DNA of 64,000 nt from DATKRB01 sp963794215 (lineage in GTDB: Bacteria; Actinomycetota; Acidimicrobiia; Acidimicrobiales; RAAP-2): contig CAWCCQ010000001.1 in the NCBI GenBank assembly GCA_963794215.1, positions 1,240,001 through 1,304,000 on the forward strand, given 5' to 3'. The position numbers were made by a program, and so were the translations under genes. Each line of letters starts with the position of its first letter. The first letter of the stretch is position 1. Below are positions 1-7,871 of this stretch, one piece after another. Below the pieces are notes generated by a model. The model saw only the letters and a list, made by a program, of their open reading frames with translations, was not told the origin of the DNA and did not search any database.

Positions 1-243
1 GATGACTACACCAAGGCCAAGGAGCAAATGTTCGCCGCCACCGATACCGACAATGCCCCCTGGACGGTGGTCAAGAGCAACGACAAGCGCCGGGGCCGCC
101 TCAACGCGATGCGGTTCGTCTTGGCGTCCATCGACTACGCGGACAAGGACGACGACATCGTGGGCACCCCGGACCCCCTCATCGTCGGGCGAGCCGCTTC
201 GGTCTACGAGCTCGGCGAGCGTGCGACACCCGGCCGGCACTGA
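1..243 (+). CDS. ppk2: Polyphosphate kinase 2 family protein, C-terminal part
   Basis: The window opens inside this gene, reading in frame from base 1 to a TGA at 241-243. About 80 residues remain. The visible tail carries the end of the PPK2 fold: an APWTVVKSNDKRRGRLNAM-type stretch, where family members have APW-x-V-x-x-NDKRRARLN, followed by a short acidic tail. PPK2 enzymes transfer phosphate between polyphosphate and nucleotides in the cytoplasm. The Walker motifs and lid lie upstream of the window, so the subclass cannot be told. PstB encoded about 660 bases downstream on the same strand fits a phosphate-related neighbourhood. The family call is firm; substrate direction is unknown. Confidence 0.85.
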   Translation, partial: DDYTKAKEQMFAATDTDNAPWTVVKSNDKRRGRLNAMRFVLASIDYADKDDDIVGTPDPLIVGRAASVYELGERATPGRH

Positions 244-319
244 GGAGCCGCCCGTAGCACCTCCATCCAGACAGCCGTTGCCCCCTGCGCCGGTGTCCCG
301 GCGAGAAGCCCAACAGCCG

Positions 320-628
320 TCAGGGGACCAAATCGTCGACGGTGTCTGTCTGAGATACGCCGAGGGTCATCCACTCTGCCCGAGCGGCGAGCCATCTGAG
401 TTGTACCGGATTGCCACCGAGCTGAGCCGGAACCTCGCTCGACTCCGACGGCTCCGAGGCTGGAACTTGGAGCCTGAACACGGCGACCGTGTCGCCCTCT
501 GAAGTGAGGCGCCACTTCACGAGCTCCCAGCCCGCTTCGAGGCAGGTCTTTACCTCGACGCTGCCCTCGTCACCGCGGTGTTCACGATAGCCATGAGGCA
601 CGAGGCGCACCCGGTAGCGATAGGCCAT
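320..628 (-). CDS. Small hypothetical protein (DUF4177-like pattern)
   Basis: This is a 102-residue ORF starting at the ATG at 628; a start five codons upstream is possible. The first half reads like a compact beta-alpha-beta domain (MAYRYRVRLVP, then EAGWELVKW, then VAVFRLQVP). This recalls the small DUF4177-type proteins, whose signature is a GWELV core after an opening Y-x-Y/V strand. The second half is less structured. There is no signal peptide or membrane segment. It lies convergent to the PPK2 gene and divergent from pstB. The resemblance is by eye only, the function is unknown, and the reading frame could still be spurious. Confidence 0.45.
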   Translation of the reverse strand: MAYRYRVRLVPHGYREHRGDEGSVEVKTCLEAGWELVKWRLTSEGDTVAVFRLQVPASEPSESSEVPAQLGGNPVQLRWLAARAEWMTLGVSQTDTVDDLVP

Positions 629-902
629 GCCGACGCAGCCCATAGGCAGGGAGAATACGTCTCAGGCGTGAGGTTTGTCGAGAGCCAAGTTTGCAGAACT
701 CGGCGAACCCCCCAAAGGGAGCTGGCTCTGCAAGGTCTCGTCGACCGATCGCCTCCCCGCCACCCCGGGGCTGCGACCCCGCGGCAATGAGACGAACCGA
801 AGAGATAACCTCCCGGCCACCCTCCGGTAATCTGGCCGGCGAGCCTCGTTGTTAGGGTGGAGCTCGGGCGCACCCCCACAGGCCGCCAGGAGACGGAAGA
901 CG

Positions 903-1778
903 ATGCTCGGTCGCACCAAGAAATCGGAGGCCCAAGCGTCCCCCGCGTCTGACCCGAGCCGCAAGACGGCCCCCCGGCCGATGGACCCCGTACTCGAAGC
1001 CCTCGATCCTGACCGTGAACGCCCGACCGACGTCGTGGTCTCTGACGAGCTGAAGCTCAGCTTCGGGACCAAGACGATCCTGGCGGGCATCGACATGAGC
1101 TTCCGTCGAGGCACGATCACCGCGCTGATCGGCCCGACCGGTTCGGGGAAGTCGACCTTCCTGCGGACCCTCAACCGCCTGAACGATCGGGTCGTCGGCT
1201 TCAAGTACGAGGGTGACGTAACACTCGATGGCGTGAGCATCTGGTCACCCCACGAGGACCTGCTCACCCTGCGAAGAAGAATGGGGATGCTGTTCCAGCG
1301 GCCCAACCCCTTCCCCATGTCGATCAAGGACAACGTCGTGGCCGGGGTCAAGGCCCACCGGATTGCCAAGGGCAAGCAGCTCGACGTCGTCGCCGAGACT
1401 CGGCTGCGCGAGGTGGGGCTCTGGGATGCCGTGAAGGACCGTCTCGGTGACTCGCCCTATCGGCTCTCGGGCGGCCAACAACAACTGCTCTGCCTGGCTC
1501 GGGCTCTCGCGGTCGGACCCGAAGTCCTCCTGCTCGACGAGCCGACCTCCTCGCTCGACCCGATCTCAACCGAGTCGGTCGAAGAGCTCATCCGTCAGAT
1601 GACCCCAGCACTCACGCTCATCGTGGTCACCCATAACCTCGGCCAGGCCCGACGGGTGTCGCACAACACCATGTTCTTCTACGACGGCCACCTGGTCGAA
1701 CACGGGGAGACTGAGCAGATGTTCGAGCATCCGCGCGAGACGCACACCGAGCGATACGTCAACGGCCGCATGGGTTGA
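903..1778 (+). CDS. pstB: Phosphate ABC transporter ATP-binding protein PstB
   Basis: The 291-residue product is an ATPase of the PstB type, which powers high-affinity phosphate import at the inner face of the membrane. Visible motifs are Walker A GPTGSGKST, Q-loop LFQRPNPFPMSI (the PNPFPMS stretch is typical of PstB), ABC signature LSGGQQQ, Walker B VLLLDEPTSSLDP and the switch histidine in VTHN. The ATG at 903 was chosen because an AGGAG at 888-892 lies ten bases upstream; an in-frame start at 849 would lack this. No pstS, pstC or pstA lies in the window, so the gene stands apart from its partners here. The first ~50 residues are a charged extension. Family assignment is strong. Confidence 0.93.
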   Translation: MLGRTKKSEAQASPASDPSRKTAPRPMDPVLEALDPDRERPTDVVVSDELKLSFGTKTILAGIDMSFRRGTITALIGPTGSGKSTFLRTLNRLNDRVVGFKYEGDVTLDGVSIWSPHEDLLTLRRRMGMLFQRPNPFPMSIKDNVVAGVKAHRIAKGKQLDVVAETRLREVGLWDAVKDRLGDSPYRLSGGQQQLLCLARALAVGPEVLLLDEPTSSLDPISTESVEELIRQMTPALTLIVVTHNLGQARRVSHNTMFFYDGHLVEHGETEQMFEHPRETHTERYVNGRMG

Positions 1779-1801
1779 GGGTGCCGGGCGACGCCGATCG
1801 C

Positions 1802-2563
1802 TCACCCGTCGCCCTCGGCTTCGATCAAGAGGACCGCCGCCATTGCGTCTAGTCTCGCGGGCGAGACCCCGGCCGCCAGGGCCCATTCGCGGGCTCCTCC
1901 ATGACGCTGGTCAAGCCCATCAAGGAAGCCTTCCATGGTGGCAGCCTCGACCGCGAACGCTCGCGCGGGAAGGTCGTTGATCGTGCGGCCGTCGGGATCG
2001 TCACGGAAGATTCGCCCCAGGATCGCTTCGATGCGAGTCGCCGTGATCAGGTAGTCCTCGACGATGGTGGTGCGCGCAACCCCTAGGATGTCAAGCACGA
2101 GCGCCGCCAACACCCCAGTTCGATCCTTGCCGGCCGAACAATGAAAGACGAGCGGATAGCTCATTGGGTCCCCGACCATGGTGAGCGCTTCGGCCAGAGC
2201 GCTCCGACCGATGTCGAGGTACCAAAGGTACCGATTCGCCAAATTGTCATCGGTGGGTGCCGGAATGCCGCGGCTCTCTCCGCTGTCCTCGTCGATCACC
2301 GACGCATGAAGGTACGTCAGACGCTCAGCCTCCAAGCGTCCCCGGCCTCGGCGCGCCACCTCGCTCGCCATCCGGAGATCGATGACGCTCTTCAGTCCGA
2401 TCCCTCGGAGGTCCTCCAGATCAGACTCGGTCAGCTCGTGCAGGCTATCGCTCCGGAAGAGCCGCTTCCAACGGGTACGCCGACCATCCACAGTCGAGTA
2501 GCCACCGAGGTCACGAAAGTTGGACGCACCGACCAGCGGCAAGAGGCGTTCGCGGGGTTCCAC
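1802..2563 (-). CDS. Tyrosine-protein phosphatase (DSP/PTP, Tyr_phosphatase_3 type)
   Basis: The 253-residue cytoplasmic protein has the family opening NFRDLGGY, an FRSDSL segment, and the catalytic loop HCSAGKDRTG around residue 140. In that loop the Cys is the nucleophile and the Arg binds phosphate. Members act as phosphotyrosine, phosphoserine or phosphoinositide phosphatases; the Lys in CSAGKDR is characteristic of the bacterial group related to mycobacterial PtpB. The length is typical. It converges with pstB and leaves a 23-base gap. No export signal is visible, so a secreted effector role is not suggested. The substrate is unknown. Confidence 0.88.
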   Translation of the reverse strand: MEPRERLLPLVGASNFRDLGGYSTVDGRRTRWKRLFRSDSLHELTESDLEDLRGIGLKSVIDLRMASEVARRGRGRLEAERLTYLHASVIDEDSGESRGIPAPTDDNLANRYLWYLDIGRSALAEALTMVGDPMSYPLVFHCSAGKDRTGVLAALVLDILGVARTTIVEDYLITATRIEAILGRIFRDDPDGRTINDLPARAFAVEAATMEGFLDGLDQRHGGAREWALAAGVSPARLDAMAAVLLIEAEGDG

Positions 2564-2644
2564 TCGATCACTATGCCTGTTCTTTTGCGGGAGCGTTGGG
2601 CGCCGACCCGGCCGATGGAAGGGAGTGGGCGAGTGTTCGTAACG

Positions 2645-2884
2645 TCACGTCGTCTCGTCGGGCGGGACAAACCCGACACCGCTAAGCGTCGTGCCGTCGA
2701 TCGAGACCTCCGTCGGCCGTCCGGTAGTGGGGTCGACAACCCGCAACGGCACCGCGATACCCAGACGATGGGCTCTGTCGAGAAGTTCACGCGCCTGCTT
2801 GGGATTCGTCCCCGGAACAAGCTCGATCAGTTGGGGGTGCGCCACGTTCTGCGCGTAGATCAGGAACTGGGTGGGCCGCACCAC
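2645..2884 (-). CDS. Hypothetical protein, 79 residues
   Basis: A short ORF from a GTG at 2884, with balanced amino-acid composition and GC-rich third codon positions. The sequence alternates likely strands and one helix (NPKQARELLDRAHRLGI), then a VVDPTTGRPTEVSIDG hairpin-like part. No family is recognised. There is no signal peptide or membrane span. It lies just downstream (46 bases) of the mini-protein gene ending at 2930 on the same strand and could be cotranscribed with it. It may be a genuine small cytoplasmic protein. Confidence 0.5.
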   Translation of the reverse strand: MVRPTQFLIYAQNVAHPQLIELVPGTNPKQARELLDRAHRLGIAVPLRVVDPTTGRPTEVSIDGTTLSGVGFVPPDETT

Positions 2885-2929
2885 TAGTCAGCGTAGGGCC
2901 CGGTGGGGCCCTAACCGTGGATGGAGCCC

Positions 2930-3196
2930 TCAGACCGGCCAGACCGGCCAGACCGGCCATGAGAAGTCGTCCACGGCGACGCTCAACCAACGCCACCACT
3001 CCCATCGGGGCGCGCAGTGCGTCCACTCTTCTCGTGCAGCGTCCCAACGAAAAGAGCGCCGACACTCATCCTTGGACGACGTCCTCAGCCCCGGGGTTTG
3101 ACACTGGGCGAGAAATCCATTGCCCCGCTGGGATAACTCGACGCGAAGGACCCCGGGGCACTGGACGGTCGGACACGCGACAACGTGGTCAGTCAT
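2930..3196 (-). CDS. Cys-containing mini-protein B (possible zinc ribbon), paralogue of the upstream gene
   Basis: The 88-residue product starts MTDHVVACPTVQCPGVLRV. Cysteines at C-x-x-x-x-C-P-G and later at residues ~35 and ~46 could make a small zinc ribbon; the C-P-G-x-L pattern recalls topoisomerase-type zinc fingers. The core GFLAQC...KDECRRSFRWDAAREEW matches the core of the protein encoded just upstream (GFIAWC...RDECGTEYRWDAAREEW). The start ATG (3196-3194) overlaps the upstream stop (3191-3189), so the two look translationally coupled. The tail is Trp/Pro/Val-rich because of a 9-bp repeat. No known family was recognised. A nucleic-acid-binding or toxin/antitoxin-like role would be a guess. 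Confidence 0.55.
   Translation of the reverse strand: MTDHVVACPTVQCPGVLRVELSQRGNGFLAQCQTPGLRTSSKDECRRSFRWDAAREEWTHCAPRWEWWRWLSVAVDDFSWPVWPVWPV
2932..2958. repeat. Three copies of a 9-bp tandem repeat
   Basis: AGACCGGCC is repeated three times in a row without mismatch. It lies inside the 3' end of the mini-protein gene on the minus strand and encodes repeated W-P-V. Copy number could vary without breaking the frame, because the unit is a multiple of three. Confidence 0.9.
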
Positions 3197-3385
3197 TCGA
3201 CTCCCACCACATCCCCTGCTCGCGCACGCGACGTCGCCTCGGTCCTTTCCGTTCCCACTCCTCTCGCGCCGCATCCCATCGGTACTCCGTCCCACACTCG
3301 TCTCGGGGTGACCACGCCTCTTTGGCTTCGCACCAAGCGATGAACCCGTCGACCCCTCGAACGAGGTCTTAGCGAAGGACTCCAT
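3189..3385 (-). CDS. Cys-containing mini-protein A, paralogue of the downstream gene (one-base frameshift)
   Basis: The frame that resembles mini-protein B reads GFIAWCEAKEAW, then RDECGTEYRWDAAREEW, and ends at TGA 3191-3189, overlapping the next ATG. In this frame a stop precedes the domain and no start codon is available. Adding one G to the G4 run at 3353-3356 joins it to the ATG at 3385 (MESFAKTSFEG...) and gives about 65 residues with no interruption. The most likely reading is therefore an intact gene with one base missing here. Only two cysteines are visible, fewer than in B. Function unknown. Confidence 0.45.
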
Positions 3386-3774
3386 GGCAGCTCGTGAGAG
3401 GACAGCTCACCTCCTGGCGGGTCATCGCCCCGCGGCTCGCAAGAGTCGATTCACCGAGGCACCGGTCTTGCGGTAGATGAGTCGCCGTACGTGGCGCCTC
3501 CCGTAGGAGGCTGACACCCTTCGTTGGGCAACAGCGTTTGGCTGCACCGGGACCCCGCCTGCGCGGAGCGCCTTATGCCGCGCCATCGGCCCTTCGATCG
3601 CTGACACGTCTACAGCTGCCGCCGGAGGGATTCCCTCGTTGCCGATGGTCCACATTGACCACAACGACAGTGAAGCACGCCGAGGTAACCCGAAGGTGAA
3701 CGGGGCGTGGCAACATCGGAATTTCGGTCCGAGTCTGGTTCCAAACCCGATGGGCACCGCCCCCGGGCGTCAGC
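3386..3774. other. Gap without a supported gene
   Basis: About 390 bases between the mini-protein pair and the GH114 gene. A 111-codon minus-strand ORF (3422-3757) covers most of it, but its composition (Arg/Ala-rich, no secondary-structure pattern, no family resemblance) does not convince me. No transposase, RNA gene or clear terminator was seen. Confidence 0.4.
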
Positions 3775-4944
3775 TTACTGGCAGGGCACTCGTGTCTTGC
3801 CATCCAAGTTGGTGTCGAACAGCGTGCCATCAAAGCCCGCAGCATTGTCCGACGCGCAGAACGAACCCGGGGAGGCCGGCGTGTACTCGGCGTTGAAGAT
3901 TGCCTTGTGCCCGATGAAATCGCCCAAGTCAGAGCAAGTGTCGTACTGATTGCACTGCTCGGTGATCACGGCGTCGGCGAGCGGGAACATGGCGTCCGAG
4001 AACGACGGATTGCCGACGTCATCGGGGTTCTTGATGAACCAGGCCATTCCGAGCGAATGGATGTAGTCGGCGACTTGGGTCAAGTAGGACTCCACATCAG
4101 CTTGGGAGATGGTGAAACCGGTGTCGTACTGCCATATCTCGTCGTTGTCCGTCTCGACGGCGTCGAAGCCCTTGGCTGCACAGTCCGAGACCATGGACTT
4201 GATGATCTCCAGCGTGCTCGGGGCGTTGACATTGAGGTAGTACTCAGGCCAGCCCTGTTGGGCAGCTCCGAGGTCGCCGTCGGATTGCAATTGGACAAAA
4301 TACGTCTGAGATTGTCCCTCTTCGGCGGCACTGTAGTAGTTGCCCGCGGTGCCGACCTCGATGTAACAGATGACACGGTCGCCCAACGCGTGGAGGGCGG
4401 AGACGGTCGAGGCCGGATTGTCAAAGGCGTCGATGTCATACACGGTCGGATCAGTTGCCGGCGGTGTGTCCCCGTTGAACGCCGCGTCGTCAAGACCCAA
4501 GTCCGTGGCGCTGGTCACGTCAAAGGCGTGATCGAGCTCCCATTGCCACTCGGTCGGAGAGGTGCTGGGAACCCACCATGACCCGCCTGGCGCCGGGGCT
4601 ACTGGGTCGGTCGTGCCCGTTGGAGGAGGCGGATCCGGCTGAGTCGTCGATGTCGTCGTCGATGTCGATGTCGATGTCGATGTCGACGTCGTGGACGTCG
4701 ATGATGTCGAGCCAGTGCCCGCTGTGGGACCACCGGCATGCCACGACATGCCCGAGCACATCAACCTGCGATCCGAACGGTCCCTGTCCAAGGTCAAGAG
4801 GTGGCCGCCCGAACACGTCACGTTGGCCGACTGGCCCGGACCGAGAGCCACATTGGTCGCTGGCGTGTCGGCGGCGAATGCGCCGACTCCCACGAACACC
4901 GAGCCGATCGTGAGCACCAGGGCGTAGGGGATAAGCCGTCTCAT
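3775..4944 (-). CDS. Secreted GH114-like (endo-alpha-1,4-polygalactosaminidase family) protein
   Basis: The 389-residue precursor has a signal peptide (MRRLIPYALVLTIG, hydrophobic core, AFA-A cleavage near residue 24), a small domain, a Ser/Thr-only linker (~residues 80-105) and a C-terminal catalytic domain. That domain shows the GH114 hallmarks: paired Trp (TEWQWELD), YDIDAFD, the strand RVICYIEVGT, and the acidic motif GFDAVETDNDEIW, where family members place catalytic carboxylates. GH114 enzymes cleave galactosamine-rich exopolysaccharide. The ATG at 4944 has a GAGGAGG about nine bases upstream. It may remodel the organism's own matrix or attack that of others. Family call good, substrate inferred. 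Confidence 0.82.
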   Translation of the reverse strand: MRRLIPYALVLTIGSVFVGVGAFAADTPATNVALGPGQSANVTCSGGHLLTLDRDRSDRRLMCSGMSWHAGGPTAGTGSTSSTSTTSTSTSTSTSTTTSTTQPDPPPPTGTTDPVAPAPGGSWWVPSTSPTEWQWELDHAFDVTSATDLGLDDAAFNGDTPPATDPTVYDIDAFDNPASTVSALHALGDRVICYIEVGTAGNYYSAAEEGQSQTYFVQLQSDGDLGAAQQGWPEYYLNVNAPSTLEIIKSMVSDCAAKGFDAVETDNDEIWQYDTGFTISQADVESYLTQVADYIHSLGMAWFIKNPDDVGNPSFSDAMFPLADAVITEQCNQYDTCSDLGDFIGHKAIFNAEYTPASPGSFCASDNAAGFDGTLFDTNLDGKTRVPCQ

Positions 4945-5389
4945 TGCCGTGGTCCTCCTCGGACTGCCTCATGAGCACGATGGGCGTTCGGCCCACGATT
5001 ATCTGTTCCTGTGAAAGGCACGGAGCCTGCAAGGAGAGGGTTCGCCTTGGCCGATTGACCCTCACCGTCATCGACTACCGGAAGGAGCCTATTCTCCGGT
5101 CCCCTACGTACGTCCTGGCTCGCACCCTCTCAACGGGCACGCACCGCCTCACCCTAGGGTGCCGTTTGGCGCGGGACAATCACCTTTTGTGTCGCTTGAG
5201 CCCGCAAATTAACTTAGCGAAACCCTCTAGATCCCGTGTCGACGCCAGCAAGCGGGAGAACACCATGAACGACCGAACAACTCTGCATGAACTACGGAAC
5301 AGTTACGTGACAAGTACGCGAACAAATCTCCCGGACGCACCCTGCCGAATCGGGCCGCAGCGGCTGGATCTGAGGGCACCGTCACCAAT
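4945..5389. other. Intergenic region between divergent genes
   Basis: This 445-base stretch separates the minus-strand GH114 gene from the plus-strand ATPase-like gene, so it should hold both promoters. I could not assign -35/-10 boxes with confidence. An AT-richer patch lies near 5205-5225. No RNA gene or convincing ORF is visible. Confidence 0.4.
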
Positions 5390-5848
5390 GTGAGAGCATC
5401 CACGAATGTGGAAGACGATACGCCCTCCTCATCGGGCTCCGGCTCGCCGACCGAACGACGGCGAGCCCCACGCTCTCCGCTCATCTTTCGCACTGACGCT
5501 ACCTTTCCTCCCCTGGCGGACAGTCCTCTCGCAGCACAACAGTGGTGCCAGGACGCCTTTCGCGAGTGGGGCGTGACCCGTGACGTCTCCGCGGTCTTGA
5601 CCGTGTGTGAAGACCTCGTGCGCTTCGCCACGAGTTACGGAAGCGGCGAGATTCGCGTGCAACTGAGCAGCGGACCGGGACGGATTACGATTGGCGTGAC
5701 TCGACGGGGGCTGCGCGCCGGGCAACGCCTCCCCGAGACGGCCCGAAGGACCTTGGCACGGGTTGCCGAAACAGCTACGAGCTGGGGGGCCCGAGTCGAG
5801 GGCGGGGACTCAGGGACGGTGTGGGCGGAGGTGCTCCACAGTCGTTGA
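5390..5848 (+). CDS. Small protein resembling RsbW/HATPase_c_2 anti-sigma-type ATPases
   Basis: The 152-residue product has a disordered, Ser/Glu/Arg-rich first third. A domain follows with the helix-strand order of the small GHKL ATPases of the RsbW family: AAQQWCQDAFREWGV, then SAVLTVCEDLVRFATSYG, then EIRVQLSSGPGRITIGVTRRG, ending in SWGARVEGGDSGTVWAEV. Family members have ELVTNA-x-x-H at the place of CEDLVRFATSYG, so the Asn that binds Mg/ATP is absent. It may be a non-catalytic, partner-binding version. It is monocistronic here and has no sigma-factor neighbour. Start GTG at 5390. The homology is by pattern only. Confidence 0.5.
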   Translation: MRASTNVEDDTPSSSGSGSPTERRRAPRSPLIFRTDATFPPLADSPLAAQQWCQDAFREWGVTRDVSAVLTVCEDLVRFATSYGSGEIRVQLSSGPGRITIGVTRRGLRAGQRLPETARRTLARVAETATSWGARVEGGDSGTVWAEVLHSR

Positions 5849-6208
5849 GCACACAAAGGCGCGCCGACCTGGAACATTTCAGCCAACGCCCAGCCAGACT
5901 GACCGCGGTCGCGAGTTCTACAGCGCTGGTCACCAAAGGACTCTTGCACTTTGGACCTTTCCCTTGTGCGCCCTCGTGGCTTGAGTACTGGACCTGACTC
6001 CGAGGAAACCTCATGGGTGGCCGCTCTCGCGCAACCAGTACATCGGGGCGACTACGCCTCTCGGCGCGTCAACGCTCACTTCTCCGAACGTCCTCGCCCC
6101 GCCGTAGATCCTTTTCGCGCAGAGGCCCTTCAATGCCTCCCGGAAGTCCTCGTCGTCGAGCACCCCCTCACGATGACCTCGTTGCCCTCCATGGTGCTTC
6201 TCGGTGCT
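5849..6208. other. Gap without a supported gene
   Basis: 360 bases between the ATPase-like gene and the 3' end of the GH43-like gene, which converge on it. Several short ORFs exist but none shows recognisable protein character. A GC-rich imperfect inverted stretch near 6215-6250 overlaps the end of the GH43 frame and could help termination; it has no T-run. Confidence 0.4.
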
Positions 6209-7412
6209 TCATGAACGTCGCTCGGCTGCGCTTCGCGCGCGTTGCTCGGGACAGCTGAAGGCAAGCGTTGCGGGCTCGGCGCTCGGTTCGGCCACCGTCA
6301 CGGTTCCACTCTGGACACACAGCGGAACAACGTGGAGGCTGCGCACCCCCCCGTTCTCGTAGCCGACGGCTGGGGGCGTGAACGCCGCATAGGCCATCCA
6401 AGTCTGGCCGTCAGCGTCTTGGAAGGCCGATGCGCCGCCAGGCCCTGCCACCTCTGGGGTGGAGGAGCTAATCGGCCCGAAGCCAGGCTCGACGCATGGA
6501 CCGAACGGACCACTGCAGATCGCATGGCCCGTTGCATACGAGGCGTTGTCGTAATTCCCACCGGAGAAGAGCAGATCGTCGTAGCCGTCTTTTCACGAAC
6601 ATGAAGGGGTTCTCGACGGTCGACTCCCACCCTTGATCGGGGCTAAGGAGCGCTGCCGGTGCCGCACTGAGCGACGCCCTGGTCGGAGTTACCACCTTCG
6701 GCGCGGCCCACAACGTGGGGCTGAGACCGTCAGACTTCCAGGTCAGATAAAGATGCCGGTCCGTGTCCGCGAAGGCACCGGGGTCGATGGAGCCCCCCAA
6801 GGTCGGATGGCAGACCACAGGTGCGAGATTGTGGTCGGTGTAGGGGCCTGCGGGAGTGGAACTGGTCGCCACCCCGACGCACCGGACACCAAGGTGCGGG
6901 TCGTAGGCGGCATAGAAGAGATAGAAGGTGTCGCCCACCTCGATTGCCGAAGGCGCCCAGATCGTGAACAGGGGACTGACGACCGCCCATGACCTAGGTG
7001 CTGGCAGTGCGTCCGTCGTCTCGGCGTACGTCTGAGGCCACCAGGCAAGATTGGTTGTCGATATCTCCGAGATGTTGTTGGGTCCTGAGCTGGTCGAGAA
7101 CGCATAGTAGGTGTCCCCAGTTTCCATGATGGACGAATCAGCGAAGTCAATCGGCGAGAGCGGACTCCGAAGCGTGACAACTGATCGGAAGCTGGTGCTT
7201 GACGCGGGTCCTGACCGGGCCTCGGCCCTGACTCCGAATACGACCACCACAGCGATCACGGCCACAACCACGGCGACACACTGTGCGGCTAGAATCGAAG
7301 ACTTCTTTCGCGCTGGAATCTGCTGCCGCGATTGAGCGCGATCACGGAGTGCTCCCTTTCGCGGGCGAGACAATGCCAGGCTACGAAGAATGCGCCACGG
7401 CGAACAACCCAT
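6209..7412 (-). CDS. Exported glycoside hydrolase family 43-like protein (one frameshift)
   Basis: Positively charged N-terminus, then one hydrophobic segment (~residues 38-62; AAQCVAVVVAVIAVVVVFG), so the protein is exported or membrane-anchored. The body has the GH43 five-bladed propeller features: ADSSIMETGDTYYAFSTS, the repeated WAPSAIEVGDTFYLFYAAYD, and SIDPGAFADTDRHLYLTW. The frame breaks at the A4/T4 run 6590-6593. Removing one base continues as VKDGYDDLLFSGGNYDNASY and runs to the stop at 6209, with the plausible end AFQDADGQTWMAYAAFTPP. It is probably an intact enzyme with an extra base in this sequence. Members act on arabinan/xylan-type polymers; the substrate here is unknown. Confidence 0.7.
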
Positions 7413-7871
7413 GTAATTCGGCCCGGCTACCCCGCGACTTAGCTCCTCTTACCCTTGCGAGATGGCTACCACTCTCGGGTATGGCTCGGCGAACCCGACG
7501 ACAAGACCGTCGCATCCCACGGCGGTGAAATCGGTGCGAGAGTGCGCTGAGGGTGGCGCAGTTCGAAGTTCCAGGCACCGGTCCAAGCGCGCCCACGCCG
7601 AACCCTGAGCCACCGACGGAGCATCCTCTCCATGAGCGTCGACCGGTTGCATGCGCCCCCACGGACAGGGTCCGCTCACCATTGTGCCCGAGGCGTTCGC
7701 GCACACATCGGGCATTTGTCACGTCGATCACTCTCCCGCCACCTTGCTTGGCGGCTAAATCCGGCGAGCCAACGGGGCGACGGCGAACATCGCGCTTCGG
7801 TCACCCAAGTGCGCGAAGAGATCATTTTGTGTTCGAGCCACTGTCACCTCCCACTTGTTAGAACCGTCCTT
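7413..7871. other. Intergenic region between divergent genes
   Basis: 459 bases between the start of the GH43-like gene (minus) and the start of the phosphoesterase gene (plus). It should contain both promoters. An upstream in-frame extension of the plus-strand ORF to 7632 is not supported, as it is Arg/His-rich and lacks protein-like character. No RNA gene or repeat was recognised. Confidence 0.4.

Noticed and set aside
3422..3757. A 111-codon minus-strand ORF
   Set aside because: Arg/Ala-rich without domain or structural pattern, and overlapped by other equally poor frames. Not enough to call a gene.
4640..4700. GATGTC hexamer repeat, considered as a possible regulatory or CRISPR-like repeat
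   Set aside because: It encodes the Ser/Thr linker of the GH114 protein on the minus strand; low-complexity coding sequence explains it.
7632..7871. Upstream in-frame extension of the phosphoesterase
   Set aside because: It would put about 80 basic residues ahead of a perfectly good signal peptide starting at 7872.
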